From Pararge aegeria (Eukaryota; Arthropoda; Insecta; Lepidoptera; Nymphalidae), in assembly GCF_905163445.1 (NCBI RefSeq), contig NC_053187.1, positions 5,766,001-5,830,000 of the forward strand: a stretch of 64,000 nt of DNA. The letters are read 5' to 3'. Below, piece after piece: positions 40,045 through 52,845 of this stretch. Position 1 is the stretch's first letter; the number at the start of each line of letters is the position of its first letter. The position numbers and the translations under genes are program-made. The notes below the pieces were generated by a model, which did no database searches, had not been told where the DNA came from, and saw only the letters and a list, made by a program, of their open reading frames with translations.

Positions 40045-40260
40045 GCATATCTGTGGGAACGCGTACAATTCGGCGGTCGATGTCGGGGGAGAGTGGGGCG
40101 GGATGGAGCAGTGGCGCGGGGGGTCCCTGACCTACTTCCCTCTCGTACGCACGAGGTCACTGTACTGCAGCTGCAAGATCCCGAATGCCGCAAAGGTGAC
40201 TGGACGGTCTCGAGCCAACGAGTGCTTTTATCTATCGTCGGCGATGATCTACTTTCGTTA
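40045..40260. other. GC-rich island 5 kb upstream of the first visible syd-1 exon
   Basis: Both strands stay open for about 65-75 codons (minus frame includes SCSCSTVTSCVREGSRSGTP). On the minus strand possible donors (TGC/GTACGAG) exist, but no ATG-to-donor path in phase with exon a was found. It may be a 5' UTR exon, promoter-proximal island or an unrelated sequence. Confidence 0.3.
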
Positions 40261-42023
40261 ACCTCTGGCTTATATTTAAAAGAATGACATAAACACTTTG
40301 ATCATCAAGCATCAAGCTTTTGAGGCATTTCTTTAACAAACCAAAGTTCAAATTATACCCGTCTACATTTTAAAATACCATTGCAGATAAACGATATTTT
40401 TGTTCTAGAATGATCCGAGTTCATTATCACGAGGAAAAATTATTATTAATCTAAAATGACTGCTATTATTTGCTGTTGTGTTATTTCTAAAAATAGCTTT
40501 CTGTCTTGCCTTTTTAAATTATACCTATATTTCATAAATAATTGAAGTGATTTCGCCCGTAGAAAGAATAATTATATGCAATCAAACCTGCATACATCCA
40601 TTGGTTGTTACATAATATCATCGTAGTCATTGTTTCAGACATTGATGAAAAAATGTTTTAAATTTTGTAATTACGATGTGCCATTTCATCCTGTCTATTT
40701 TTTTGATTTCGCTTTCTAACTAAAAGGAATGAAATTGAAATCAATACCCCTAATAGGATGAGTACAGTTTAGCATTTTTTTTTATTCAACCATTTTGATC
40801 GAATTACCTAATAAAAGTACTAAAAATAAGAAAAAAAATATTTCAATGACATAGTTATTTCATTAAAGCTTTTAGAATTTATTAAAATATAAATGTTATA
40901 TATTTTAAACTCTATTTCCGAACGTAAAAATCTGGCTCATAAAATAGGCTAGACGTATTTAGGTGACCTAATCTAGTCTATTTAGGCAATAACGTAAGGC
41001 TGCAGCTAAAATAACTGAAATACCAGTTCAACCGGTGACAATGATATCTTTAAGTGCTTAGTAAATTAAATTGATGGTTTTCAGTTATAATATATATAGG
41101 TTTCAGTTATAGATAATATTTTTCTTGGTTATTTGCCTTAAGAATAGGTACTTAGGTAAATTCTAGAACTAGAATGTTTTAATAGTTTCAAAACATTATG
41201 AGTAATTAAAGGATTCCGATATTCTGACAGATTACCTTTCTACCATCAAAGTTGCTGAATATTTAAATCTAAATGAAACGGACGAAAAATAGTAAGCTGT
41301 AAATTAATTAAAACAAGCAATTATCCGTTTTGCACCTTTTAGTATAGATTTCCAAAATACATTGTTAGTGCCAAATTATATTCCAAAATGTAGTGTATAT
41401 AAGGAACCGTTAATGTTTCTAGAGTAATTAGTTTAAACTGTGCATAATAAGTTGTATACCAATCAGTCTTTGTTATTTAAGTAGAAATCTAAAATTTTAT
41501 TTTAATTTTTGAAGATTGTCGTGCATAAGGCTGCCATTGCGACAATTTTATCAGAAGGCATGGCAAGTCATGTTTATGTATTGACTCAACTTCTATACCT
41601 TAGTTTTAAATAGGTCTGGGAGATAATAATTTCAAATCAATGGCACCCAAAAATCCAATAACACTTACAATAAAGCTTGAAGATTTTTTTTTTGCTTTAA
41701 CACGCTTACTCTAGCAGCAAAATTGAAAAAAAAATCTTTTTCCCGTTTAAAATCCCAATTCGTTGGGAATGTTATAGTTCATTTAACATCACTGTAAGAC
41801 TCGGCGGATAAGAGTTAGTATTGCAAACTTATCGTAAGTACTCAGACTAACTTGCGGAGATGTTTGTTTGATATACATATGTTTACCCACGTGACAACAC
41901 TACCCATTTAAAACTACCAAATGCTGATTACACATTGGCGATCATGAAAATGATCTAAAGAATGCGTTGGTTTCTTAACTTGGTCTACAGGTTGTGTAGT
42001 TTTGTATAGCTTTTATTTATTAC

Positions 42024-42215
42024 TAGCTGTCCCGGCGAACTTCGTACCGCGGATCATTTTTTTTTTGATGAATGTTATGTTTTAATACATATTATCCTAT
42101 TTCGGTCTAAGAGGAATCAAAAAAATCAAATATCATAAAAATTGGTCCAGCCGTTCTTGAGTTATAAATGGTGTAACTAACACAACTTTGTTTTATATAT
42201 TTTTAAAGCAAATTA
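42024..42215. repeat. Helitron-like fragment (ACTAGCTGTCCCGGCGAA type)
   Basis: TTACTAGCTGTCCCGGCGAA, CTTCGTACCGCGGATC, ATTGGTCCAGCCGTTCTTGA are hallmarks of a very common lepidopteran short repeat. The end is eroded around 42215. Confidence 0.65.
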
Positions 42216-42689
42216 CCTGGCAAAGATCGCTTTTTATATATAATAAAAAAAATGCAATTCTATGTGTAGTTATCCAGGTGTTAATATTATAGGGACGTGT
42301 TTTTGTACAAAAAGGTATACTTTCTTTCTTTCCTTTAGTAAAGTCGTAAGATCATTTAGTCAGTTCATGCCACAAGCCTGTATGGCCTATTGTAGTGTTA
42401 TAGTGATTTATATCAACTTTTTAACTCTTTAAATTCTTAAATCTTTAAATTATTAATCCGTACTAATATTATAAATTTATCTGTCCTTCCTTCACGCTCC
42501 AACTAAGCAAGCAAGTTACTTGATTTCATTAATATTGACTATTTATTCCAGGAAAACAAGCCCCTACGAGATTTGTAAGTAACCGTTATAAACGCGGAAG
42601 AAAAACGCGTGTAACAATCGAGTGTAATTTAAATCCAATCATTTTGTAATCATCTACTTATAAGTGGTCTAGTGAGTAAGTTTTAACTT

Positions 42690-42850
42690 TTATCAATTTA
42701 AATATGACTTGTTCTAACGGTGTAAGAATAATATGGTGAGGAAACCTACATGCCCGAAAGATCTCCATAATGTTTTCAACAACGTGTGAAGCCTAACATT
42801 TCGTATCAGTTCAGCCACATTGTACTACAATCACAACGCAAACATCAATC
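42690..42850 (+). repeat. SINE family B fragment, diverged
   Basis: GACTTGTTCTAACGGTGTAA, GTGAGGAAACCTACATGC, ACGTGTGAAGCCTAACATTT align to the middle of the family. Confidence 0.6.
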
Positions 42851-43583
42851 CTATTTAACCTAGGAACATTTAATACCAACAAATTGCGCAAAACAATCTC
42901 GAACAAAAGATTTCACAATAATTATTGTGATGCCACAATTTCGAACAATGCGAAACAAAGTATAAATGCAGACTCATGATTCATATCGTATTGTTGATTC
43001 ATTTTTACCCAGCCTACTCTAATACCGCATCAAGTAAAACGGTGTAACCGCATTAAGTTTAATATTAACTTTAAATAAACGGTAAAAGATAAGTGTTTGA
43101 CCACAATCTCACCTGATGGAAAGTGCGGATTTGACCTAAGATGGAGGAAGAGGCGCTTGCCTAGAAGATGCCTATTCACTCTTGTTTTAAAGATACCCAG
43201 GTTGTAAAAATTAGGAAACAAAGAACTTAAAAAAGGTCTTATATATACAAATCGCTATATACTTGTTTATACAACTTGTAAAAATATAAAATCAAAAGAA
43301 GCATATTTATTTTCCGTACAAACGAATTCAATACATTCTAAGGGTTTACTGTATGTTTAATGTGTGTTTATTGTACTTGTGTTTAATGACAACCCAATTG
43401 AAGATAAAAGACCGACACGCGCACAGTACCTATGCTACGCGACGCTTACCTACTAAAGTGACAGGATCACATGATTTTAATTTTGCATGTGATAATAGCT
43501 GTATCTATTTTCTTTCTGAAACAGCTATATGGCAGTGGTTGACTCAAAAACTATTAGGTTTTCGGTTGCACAGATAAGTCTCA

Positions 43584-43622
43584 GAGAGGTACATTATGTA
43601 GACAGTACATAATGTACCTCTC
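43584..43622. repeat. perfect 17-bp hairpin
   Basis: Arms GAGAGGTACATTATGTA and its exact complement with a GACAG loop (43601-43605). It is isolated, not at the end of any gene or element I can identify. Confidence 0.9.
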
Positions 43623-44174
43623 AAGTCTGCGAAGTATTAATTTGACATGATTGGTATCTGATACTAGGTATTACACAAACCAAAATCTATTGTTAGCTGG
43701 ATTAAAAGATTGACAAGCAGGAGGTTGCGATTTTTTTGTATAAATGCGTTAGCGAGTTTAAGACTATTTACTGCAAACAATCAATGAAATATGTAATGTT
43801 TTGATTGATAGTAAGCCCATCTAACAGCTTGCCATACCGTTGAAAGCATTATTTTTTGTAACATACACGGGATTTATAAAAAACATCGTAATAAACGTGG
43901 ATGAAAAACGCAGGTAAAAGCAATTTTTTCTATAATCATCAAAAAAAGTAGAATGTATTTTTCCCATGCCTACTCTACGGTTGCATCGAACGTTGTAACT
44001 GAAAAAATACGATCATACGTTGGAGCCATCAGACGTGGCTTTTCACCCATTTCCGTATGCGAAGCAATTACATACACGAGCTCTCTTTGCCCGCGTCCCT
44101 GTAACGCCTAGTGCATTTCTCAACAGATGGTGTTATTCGAAAATCTATTCTATTCTCAATGGAGAAGTGCCGTT

Positions 44175-44295
44175 TTTCATTGATTGGTAATAATTTAATA
44201 AGTATAATTGTCTTTATTGTGTCTCATTTACAACGGATTCTTATAATCTAAGAAACGGTAAAAACTGTATTACAGCTATTAACCACCTCCGGGTT
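44175..44295 (-). mobile_element. LINE 3' tail, reverse copy
   Basis: Reverse complement of the tail at 34790-34880 (CTCATTTACAACGGATTCTT, AAGAAACGGTAAAAACTGTA), with the AATAAAGACAATTATA end turned toward 44175. Confidence 0.65.
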
Positions 44296-44448
44296 TGCTT
44301 AAATACAAAAAGACTAAAACAAATAAAATTAAAACAATACAATTTACAATAGCAGAGAGTAGGTCGTTAACTATTTTATAGTTGCATGTTTTATAGCTAA
44401 ATTCTTCGTGTACTTCAGAATTGGCTAAAACTTCACTCGTTACCATTT

Positions 44449-44735
44449 TTTATTCCTACCACGAGAACGATTTGAGAGATCGGTTAGAAAGTGCATGTCC
44501 TTTTCCATGGCATAGGTGACATGCGTACCAAATTTAAAAACTGTCTGCCCGCGGCTTAGCTCTTAAAATTTTTTCCCTCGGGAACTACTTAAGGAATCGG
44601 GATAAAAGGTAGTCTATGTCCTTTTCCATGTCAAAGGCTACATGCATGTTCAATTTCATCCGAATCCGTTCAGCCGTTTTTGCTTGGTTGAGTAAAACCA
44701 ACCCACACTCTCACGTTTATAATATTAGTAGGATA
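44449..44735 (-). repeat. LEP1-like repeat, full ~290-bp copy
   Basis: Reverse copy ending TATAATATTAGTAGGA. It shares both ends and the interior (CCTTTTCCATGTCAAAGGCT, CCGCGGCTTAGCTC) with the forward copy at 51061-51355. The two give a reference length for this subfamily. Confidence 0.75.
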
Positions 44736-45179
44736 GTAGGATAGTACGATTATTATATTAGTAAGATTAAAGTTTGTCCTCATAGCTAGGAAGACCTATG
44801 GACGTTGGGGTCCAAATGACTAAAATGTTAACACCGAAACTTTAAGCGCAATATATATAATTATACACAGATATAATATATATCTAATAACTTCGTTTGT
44901 AAATCTCTCTTTTTAATGGCTTACCTAAGTTTAAAGTAATGTAATTAGTTTAAGCGTTTAGGAAATCCCACGAAATGCACTGTTTAATGCCGCGTAAAAA
45001 TAATTTAATGGTTACGAAAACTAACTATTTATTACCTTTTCCATCCATTATAAAGCTTATTTATCTTACGCGTGATGTTAATTATTAATCTATCTAACTT
45101 CATTAATAAAGTTATTAGAGCAGATAGGAAATGTATAACGCAACTAAATCTAATCTACGATCCGTACATTTTGGATTAG

Positions 45180-45340
45180 AAGAAGAAAAAGAAGATACAC
45201 TTTATTGCACGTATAACATACAGGAAAAGAAACAGTAAGGAGTATACAGTACACAATGTAGACATGCAAAGGCGGCCTCATTGCTGCAAGCAATCTCTTA
45301 CAGCCAACCTTTGAAGATACGTAGGACTTGCAGCAAGAGA
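45180..45340 (-). mobile_element. LINE (RTE-like) 3' tail, reverse
   Basis: ATACACTTTATTGCACGTAT, AGGCGGCCTCATTGCTGCAA, TCTTACAGCCAACCTTTG: reverse complement of the same class of tail as 28255, from a different subfamily. Confidence 0.6.
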
Positions 45341-45589
45341 ACGGTGATTAGGTTGAATCTACAATCAGATGAGATCTAAGAAGCGTTAAGTTGCCATTGA
45401 ATAAAAAATTGTTCCTCTCTCTCCCTCAAATGCCCATTAAAATAAGCAATTAACATAGGCGAGTAGTAAAAACGCTTACGTTAATCATTAAAAACTATCA
45501 CGATTTTAGGACCCATAAACAACTAGCAAAACAAAAGCCGCCAAGCAAATAAAACCGATTAACAGCCAATCGTACATAAATCCGCGGAC

Positions 45590-45900
45590 GGTTTAGCAAC
45601 CTTCCAGATTAAAAATACAAGCAAGACGGGGCAGTTAAAAAGACGCTCGGGCGGCAAATCGATGTGCGGCGGACAGCCGACGTACGCCTAATCGATATGC
45701 CGTACTACTACCCTGAATGGGGTGCGCGCGCAACGCCACTTACGTAACGCGCATACCAACTTGTTGCTTTACTACCACCCAGATATAACCCAGCTACACT
45801 GAAAGCCACGCCCGGGCACTATGCCCGCTTATTTAACACTCTCTCCGAATTTAGGCGGGTAACCGGTGTCAATGCACTGCTGCAACCTTCGCTGCACTCA
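45590..45900. other. GC-rich island, possible promoter or regulatory segment
   Basis: CpG-dense block (GGCGGACAGCCGACGTACGC, GGTGCGCGCGCAACGCCACT) in AT-rich surroundings. It has no long frame and no repeat match elsewhere in the window. On the minus strand a good donor context TTAC/GTAAGT occurs near 45742. This could be the syd-1 start-site region, but nothing proves it. Confidence 0.3.
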
Positions 45901-47435
45901 AGGGTAGTAGTGGCTAGTGGTATGATAATGATCTTCGTTACTTATTGGAAGTCTATAATGAGGCTTTTATTGGCTCTGTTGTATAGATTTAAAGTCCGTT
46001 ATTTTGTGTCATCTAGATTTTATCTGTTGCGATATTCATAAAGTGTAGAGCTTTTGCTCGCAACTTTGTCGTGTGAATTTATTTTTCAGGTATTAAAATT
46101 TACGTTTGTAACCTTTCGCCTTCAAAACTTAAAATCTTTGTGTGAAATCATGTAAATTCTCTATAGTTGGGTGAAAGAATGGTATACGAAAAAATAAACA
46201 AACACACTGAATTAGTACTATATAATAATTAATTAGTAAAGCAACGGAAATGCACTATCCGCAATCGAATATATTACATATTCATAAAAACAAAGTAATA
46301 AGTAACTTTTAACGCACAATTCTAGAACAATTTACTCTTCTATTTTATCTTCTATTTTACACCTTTATTGTCTGAATAAACCTTTTTAGACAAATTAACT
46401 TTGATCTTTGAGCACATAACCTTCTTCAAAAACCGGGTTATGGAACACAAAAAAGATTTTTCAAATTCACTGATTTCTGAAATTACATTACGTGTTCAAA
46501 CAAACAAGCTCAAAGACAGGTCGGAAATCAACTCTTCAAACCACATAATCAAACTTCACCGGTTCCCTTACTCCGATCATGTACTTACTGAAAGTTTCGA
46601 AACCGATTTAAGCAATAATTCTTCGGCCCAAACAGGGAATCAATCCTGGTACTCGGGATCCCTAATAGAAAATGCCAGCTAATAATCGAAATGGCACTAT
46701 TACATTTCTTCACTCTATATTAAGCTTTATAATGAATTTTTTTGTGTACCGACCTAACTTGATAAAAGTAATAAAACTTTCACCCATCAGCCTATTGATG
46801 TCCCACATATTATGTACAGACTCCCTCACTCATAGTAGAAAGGGGGCTCATAGTTGAGGGCTTTTACCGTTATAATCACATTTAGGTGAATGATATTATA
46901 TGAGAAGATGGTATACCCTCTGAGGTGCGCGGGTGAACAATGTTTCTGTCTCCTGTACTGAATATAGACAATAAAACTCAATACTTAGGACCTAAAAACT
47001 TGGGCCTGAACCAGGACTCAAACCCACAACCTTCGTCGTGAGAAATCGTGCACGGTAACTACAACACGGCCAAGGTAGTTTATAATAACACTTTATTGAA
47101 TTAAAACTGATTTTCTTTCATCAAAACCAGACGTCTGCGGAATTTCTTAAGACGCGTCATACGGTCATGTCTTTTGAATGCGTACGACTTTTCTCAGCTA
47201 TATTGCAAGCCTACGTTTATATTATGTGTAGTGTATGTATGAAATTATACAAAGGGGAATGAAGCCTCGTCAAGGCTACGCTGTCTACTGTCTAGACACG
47301 TTTCCTAAGGGTCTCTTTATATTATGTGTGTCCGTATCCGGTGCTGTGTGGATTAAGTTGTTGTTTAGCCCTTTTATATATTATCAAGCCTAGTTACTCC
47401 TTGTATGTTATCCTAATACACACGGGGCACTATAA

Positions 47436-47860
47436 CGAAGGTGTAGTGTCGTTTTTTTTAATCCTCTCCAAAGAGGGAGGCTCTTCGGAGGTTTGGCAAG
47501 GAGTGCTAAAACCTTCCCACTCGCGTGAGATTTACCCTATAGTAATCCTTACTTAGATTATAAATACGAAAGTGTTTGTTTGTTTTTACGTTACGAAGGT
47601 GAAGTGTTTTTATTTAATCCTCGCCAAAGAGGGAGGCTCTTCGGAGGTTTGGCAAGTAGTGCTAAAACCTTCTCCCACTCACGTGAGATTTACCCTATAG
47701 TAATCCTTACTTGTATTATGAATACGAAAGTGTTTGTTTGTTTTTACGTTACGTAGGTGAAGTGTTGTTTTGATACGTAAACGTGATATTTATCCTGTAG
47801 TAATAAATAAAGTAGAAATAACTTACTTATATTATAAATACGAAAGATTATTTGTTTTTT
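47436..47860. repeat. 158-bp tandem duplication, about 2.7 copies
   Basis: Unit 1 is 47436-47593 and unit 2 is 47594-47751, each 158 bp and over 90% alike by eye. Both carry CAAAGAGGGAGGCTCTTCGG and AATACGAAAGTGTTTGTTTG. A third, internally deleted unit runs to about 47860. The unit contains a TATTATAAATACGAAAG start, so the tandem derives from a LEP1-like element. Confidence 0.85.
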
Positions 47861-48225
47861 TGTCCTTGCATCACGCTCTAACTAAGCAACTAAATAATTT
47901 GACAAAGAGTTATTTGAAACGACGGGGTGAAACGTAGGCTTTTTATCCCTTGTCAATAAATCAAAATAATAATATTTTCTGTTTCACCTCATTATTACTC
48001 GTCACATATAAATTATTAGGGCTCATTTTTTTCTAGATGGAATTGTATTGAATACAAATTAAAAAGTCTGAGATTAAAAAATATTTTTGAGGAACTTGAC
48101 TTCAATACAGATAACTGTCTATAATTCAAAATAATAATAATTTACTGTTGTTATTTACTTTAGCATCCTTCTTGGAGTTTAGGTGTAGTGTAAACATTAA
48201 TTGCAAGTGGGAATAAACTTGAAAC

Positions 48226-48271
48226 CATGTCTAAATAATTATTGTTGCTTAACAATCATTATTTAGACATG
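48226..48271. repeat. 21-bp hairpin, one mismatch
   Basis: Arms CATGTCTAAATAATTATTGTT and complement, loop GCTT. It directly precedes the SINE A 3' half at 48270. Confidence 0.9.
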
Positions 48272-48425
48272 TTACCACCGTACTGACAAAGACGTGCCAC
48301 TAAGCGATTTAGTGTTCCGGTGCCTCGCGTAGAAACCGATTAGGAGTATGACTACCATACTCCATCATTATTTACCACCAGGTGAAATTGCAGTTAAGGC
48401 CTAACTTGTAGTGGAATAAAAAAAT
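48270..48425 (+). repeat. SINE family A, 3' half
   Basis: TACTGACAAAGACGTGCCAC to GGCCTAACTTGTAGTGG and A-run. It is followed immediately (about 48427-48460) by a short reverse-oriented piece of the 5' body, and preceded by a 46-bp hairpin. Confidence 0.8.
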
Positions 48426-49017
48426 TATAAATTCCTAAATTGCCCCTGCAGACAGATCGAACGCTCCCAGTTATTAGGCCATAGCGTTACAATTGCAACA
48501 AAGAGGCCGTAAAGTCAGTATCTTTGCTCTCATTTTTTCCCTCCTTGCGAATTGTAAAGAGAATTATAGAAAAAATATTCATAGAATACATAGGTCATTT
48601 AAAAAAGGTCGCTGGGAGAACAAACTTATCACTGAGGCACTTGAAAGTTCTTTATTGAAGGACAATCCGGCATTACGTCAGCGTGTCAGATGACATCTAA
48701 TAACGGTGCCGGCGCCTGTCTAGACGACTGGTACCAAGAACATTGTGTCAAGGAGTCTGGAATTACGAGCATTTTAATTTTCGTGTCCTTCTGCTTCTAT
48801 CTAGTAATTTTTTCTCCAATAACTAAAGCCATAGTTGAGAGGTCTTTTGTTTTCGTTGCAGGATTTGTAACCAGCGTTGATGAAGGTTGATTATATCTTA
48901 GAAGAAGAGGTATGGGTTTAAAAACAGATCCTTCATGTACCGCCATCTTTATTTCGATTATTTATTTATTAATTACTAGTAGTTGTCAACATCTCATCAA
49001 ATCCTATAATATATATT

Positions 49018-49250
49018 TCTCCTATTGCCCACGTTGTTCGTCCGCGTTTCTAATAGCGTTTTACAAATCCCATGGGAACCGATAGTTTTCCAGGGATAAA
49101 AGTCTTTATTCATTAAAAATAACGTCTACGTTAATGTTACTCTACGTCGTTTCAACTAATTCTATGCCAATAATCTAGCAAACTGCTAGCTTAGTTAGGG
49201 CATAAAGGAAGGACAAAGAAACAAATACACTATCGCATTTATAGCGTGAA
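49018..49250 (-). repeat. LEP1-like fragment
   Basis: CGTCCGCGTTTCTAATAGCG, AAATCCCATGGGAACCGATA, CATAAAGGAAGGACAAAGAA then CACTATCGCATTTATA. Reverse orientation. Confidence 0.6.
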
Positions 49251-49698
49251 AAGGAATCAGCAAATTATCTGTAACCTTAGTATAAGATTTGCTCGCTCGC
49301 AATCGAAGAGTCGTTTTCGTAAACTCGGTATTGTCGAAGTAAAATAGACCTAATTTCATTTTTGTTAGAATCTCAAATCCCCTGTAGTTCTGATTTTTGT
49401 TTTACAAACGTTCTGTCAAAAGCCTGTACTAAAGAATTGTACTCTGACGTTAAAGTATTTCCATGTTCGACGTGCAGTTTTTACAGTTTATCGGTAAAGA
49501 CTTTTTTTTATTACAATTACAGTATTTTTTTTATTACAGATTTTCACAGCAAAAATCAGTTTTCCACAATTCGCCCCGAAACCATAGATTTTTTCGGGAT
49601 GAAAAATATTAATCCCGCATATACTTATATTAATTACAAATTTTAGTCAAATTCGTTCAAAATTATTTTGCTTTTAAGAGTAACAATCAATATTCATT

Positions 49699-49745
49699 CC
49701 TACTATAATATAAAGAATTACGTAGATTCTTTATATTATAGTAGG
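49699..49745. repeat. perfect 20-bp hairpin
   Basis: Arms CCTACTATAATATAAAGAAT and complement with a 7-nt loop (TACGTAG). The arm start resembles the TACTAATATTATAAA element end, so it may be two such ends in opposite orientation. Confidence 0.9.
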
Positions 49746-49859
49746 TAAAAAAAGCTTGGGTGTAAATTATTGCTCAACCAGGTTGATTCTTATATATTTT
49801 CAAGTGACAATGTTAGAAGGTGATAAAAAAAGAACACTCGGCTAAGTTATTTGAGGGAT

Positions 49860-50005
49860 TCTTCCTAAACCAGGGCGCGTTTGAAACCCTCATTTACGTT
49901 ATCGCCATCACTACTCACTACTATGTACAAATTTGATTTGTAATGAACGCATCTTAAGTGCCATCTATGTACTTTAATAAAGAAATATTTGACTATTACT
50001 TTGAT
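49860..50005 (+). mobile_element. retroelement tail, second copy
   Basis: CTAAACCAGGGCGCGTTTGA, TATCGCCATCACTACTCACT, AGTGCCATCTATGTAC, TAATAAAGAAATATTTGAC. Same element as 30195-30380. Confidence 0.65.
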
Positions 50006-51060
50006 CGTCACAAACTTTTACGTTAGGAGGATTAACTTGGCTATCCTCAATATTATATTGCCAATAATTGTGTATTCGCAAATCTACGTCTTCATCCAAT
50101 CATTTATCCATGTTTAATTAACTAAGTAAATGATCGAAGTCTTTCAGTGTCTTATTTGCAGCTGCTGTATTTGCTTTGATTATATCTACTGAAGACTTAA
50201 GATCGCATAAATATTTCTTAGCATCAAAGAGATGGAAATTTAACGTTCTTGTTTATTTAGACAAGAATATCCTTGAAACTAAGAACATTTCGCGAATTCT
50301 TATTAAAATTCTTAATAATTCTTATACCATTTGGAAACCATTTTAGGCATGCCATAGTACAAATAAATTTATTAATTCCTTTGTTGTTTCAAACATATTA
50401 CGAATAAATTAAATTGAAATATCTTTTCGAGATTTCGAATTGACCACCTCTTTATTTATTTATTTTTTACTTTGGTCTGTCTGTTTTTTTGGCCTTTGAA
50501 AAGGTTTACAAACTTTTACATCCAGTTAAAGGATTATTTATAAAGGAAGCGAAGTCACACATGTTTCTTTGTGTTCTGAAAATCTACTGCTAACATGGTA
50601 ATTGAAAAATTATTTTTGTACGTAAGTTCCGAGTTATACACTTCGTTTTATGCATTCACTCAGAGACAGTTTTACAATGCCAAGGTCTTTTGTAAAAGCC
50701 TTCTGAAACCTAACAGGGTGAAATGTTTAAAAGGCAGGATGCAACTTATTTGATTTTGAAGAAATCTGCAGCTAGATTAGTAGCCTCAAATATTGTGCAT
50801 CTGCTTTGAAAAACAACAGTTAAATGTACAATAGAGGATGAAAGTTTTAATGGGAAAATTGTAAGATATCGTACTCAAACAAAGTCAGCGAAGCAAGGCT
50901 TCCGAGTTTTTGATTAAGTTTGCGAATTATTTGTTGATTATCTAAAATAATATCAAGCAAGAAAATCCCCATAGATCATCTTCAGCATCATCTTATTAGA
51001 GAGAGGGGATTTGAGCTTTCACCCACCACCCTGCCTTTCCTGCTTAAACAATTATTTTCA

Positions 51061-51355
51061 CGTAATCCTACTAATATTATAAATGTGAAAGTGTGGATGT
51101 TTGTTACCCAATCACGCAAAAACGCCTTAACAGATTTGGATGATATTTTGGTATGCATGTAGCCTTTGACATGCAAAAGAACCTTTTATCCTGATTCCTT
51201 AAGTTGTTCCTGAGTTACAATTAAAATTTGTCTTACGAGCTAAGCCGAAGGCAGACAACTTTGAAATTTGGTACCTATGCATATCACCAATCCTATGGAA
51301 AAAGACTTAAAAGTACTTTCTATACCGACCTCTCAATTAGTTCCCGTGGTAGGAT
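51061..51355 (+). repeat. LEP1-like repeat, full ~290-bp copy
   Basis: Forward copy from AATCCTACTAATATTATAAA to TTCCCGTGGTAGGA, matching 44449-44735 in inverted orientation along its whole length. Confidence 0.75.
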
Positions 51356-52627
51356 TCAATATTGTTGACGAGCTAAGGCCCAATTCTGAAGTCCATGCAG
51401 ACGAAGAATTTCTTAAAATCATAATATTTTAGCTCGACGCAAGAATTGAAGTTGTTCAAACTAATGCTCACTAGTCAAGTACGCTAACAATGCATTTTTA
51501 AAAAGCTACTGTATGTGAAAGGCCAGAATTTTGGTTTTGATGTGAAACATCTATAGGCGGCGGAGGCGTACATCTGATTTTTGGCGTGGCGACACAGGCC
51601 TTCACGACACATCGCCACGCTATATGATTGAATTTCTGTATTTCGTATGTAACCATAAAAATGAATATTAATTTCGTAATAAAATAGTCATTATTAACCG
51701 ACTTACAAAAAGGAGTGGTTATGTGGTTATCCCTTTGGTTGAATTTTTTTTTTATTTGAGGAACAAATTTGTAATGCTTTATCTTTTGACTATGCAATAT
51801 CTGCAATAACCGTGACGGCTCACACGTTTTTTTCTAATTAATTTTATTAAACTTTAGATTTTACGAGAATAATAAAGTTTATATTGTGCCATAAAACGAA
51901 GCTGTGCGCAAGTAGGTACTTAGCTGTTTTGTAAGTTATACTACTGTAGATATAAGAAGTGCCTTAACTACTCATTAGAGAGAGAGAGCTTTGAAATAAG
52001 TAGTTTTTTATTTCTATTTTTACCAAGCATTTTTACAACCTTTTTGCCATTTTATTATATCGGCACGTACAGTATTTCCATCGAGGTGATTGCTGCTGAT
52101 AAAAATAAAATAGATGGATTAAGTGATGGTAACGACAACCACATGTGTCTGTAATTACACCAGAAACCACGCCCTTCAGACCGGAACACAGAAATGTTGC
52201 TAGGCGGTAGAAATAATATTTATTTGTTATAAAATGCTAAAAGATAAACTTGGTATTTATATGTCTAAAATTGGTCTGGTGGACGGTTTCGGTCGGGGCT
52301 AGATATCATAGTATAAATAATATACTTATCATATAATAGTAAGCAGTACCAACAAGCGTTCAACTATTCCGATTATTTTAGATTTTAGTTTTTCATATTT
52401 ATTAGTTTCATAATTTTTGATTTTGTTTATTATTTAAAAAATATTGTTTTCAAAATCATCATTTGTATCAAGAAACCCATCACTAGTTACTTATAAAACC
52501 GATCGATAGTAATTTGTGACAACTTATCCTGCACCTTCACTTAAAAAAAATTGTGTACCATGCCCATAAGTGAACAGTTAGATGGCTTATATTTTTTGTT
52601 AATAATAATGATAGTTTGTAATTATTA

Positions 52628-52845
52628 TTAAGTCAACATCTCCTGAGGATGCTCCAGTTTCATTCCGCACAGTACATTGCGGTTTCCGCACAGATCTGTT
52701 TGGTGTGGTGAGTATAAGGATTAAAGAAATTATAGATAACACCGTGCAGATTATCCTCCTCCTCGGAGTATAGCAAATTAAGCTTAATTTTCATTATATA
52801 TCATGGATTTCTGCAAAGTAAATGCTTCTATCTAATAGGAATTAT
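52628..52845 (+). repeat. family D repeat, copy 4
   Basis: Forward copy: CAACATCTCCTGAGGATGCT, CAGATCTGTTTGGTGTGG, GGAGTATAGCAAATTAAGCT, then CATGGATTTCTGCAAAGTAA. A short internal stretch around 52665-52690 differs from the consensus seen in the other copies. Confidence 0.8.

Noticed and set aside
40093..40287. 64-codon plus-strand frame in the GC island
   Set aside because: No family; both strands are open there, so neither can be called coding without transcript data.
46401..46682. 93-codon plus-strand frame
   Set aside because: No family, no splice or promoter context; composition is compatible with chance.
49362..49646. 94-codon plus-strand frame rich in Phe, Tyr and Cys
   Set aside because: Derived from T-rich repeat-like DNA with no family match.
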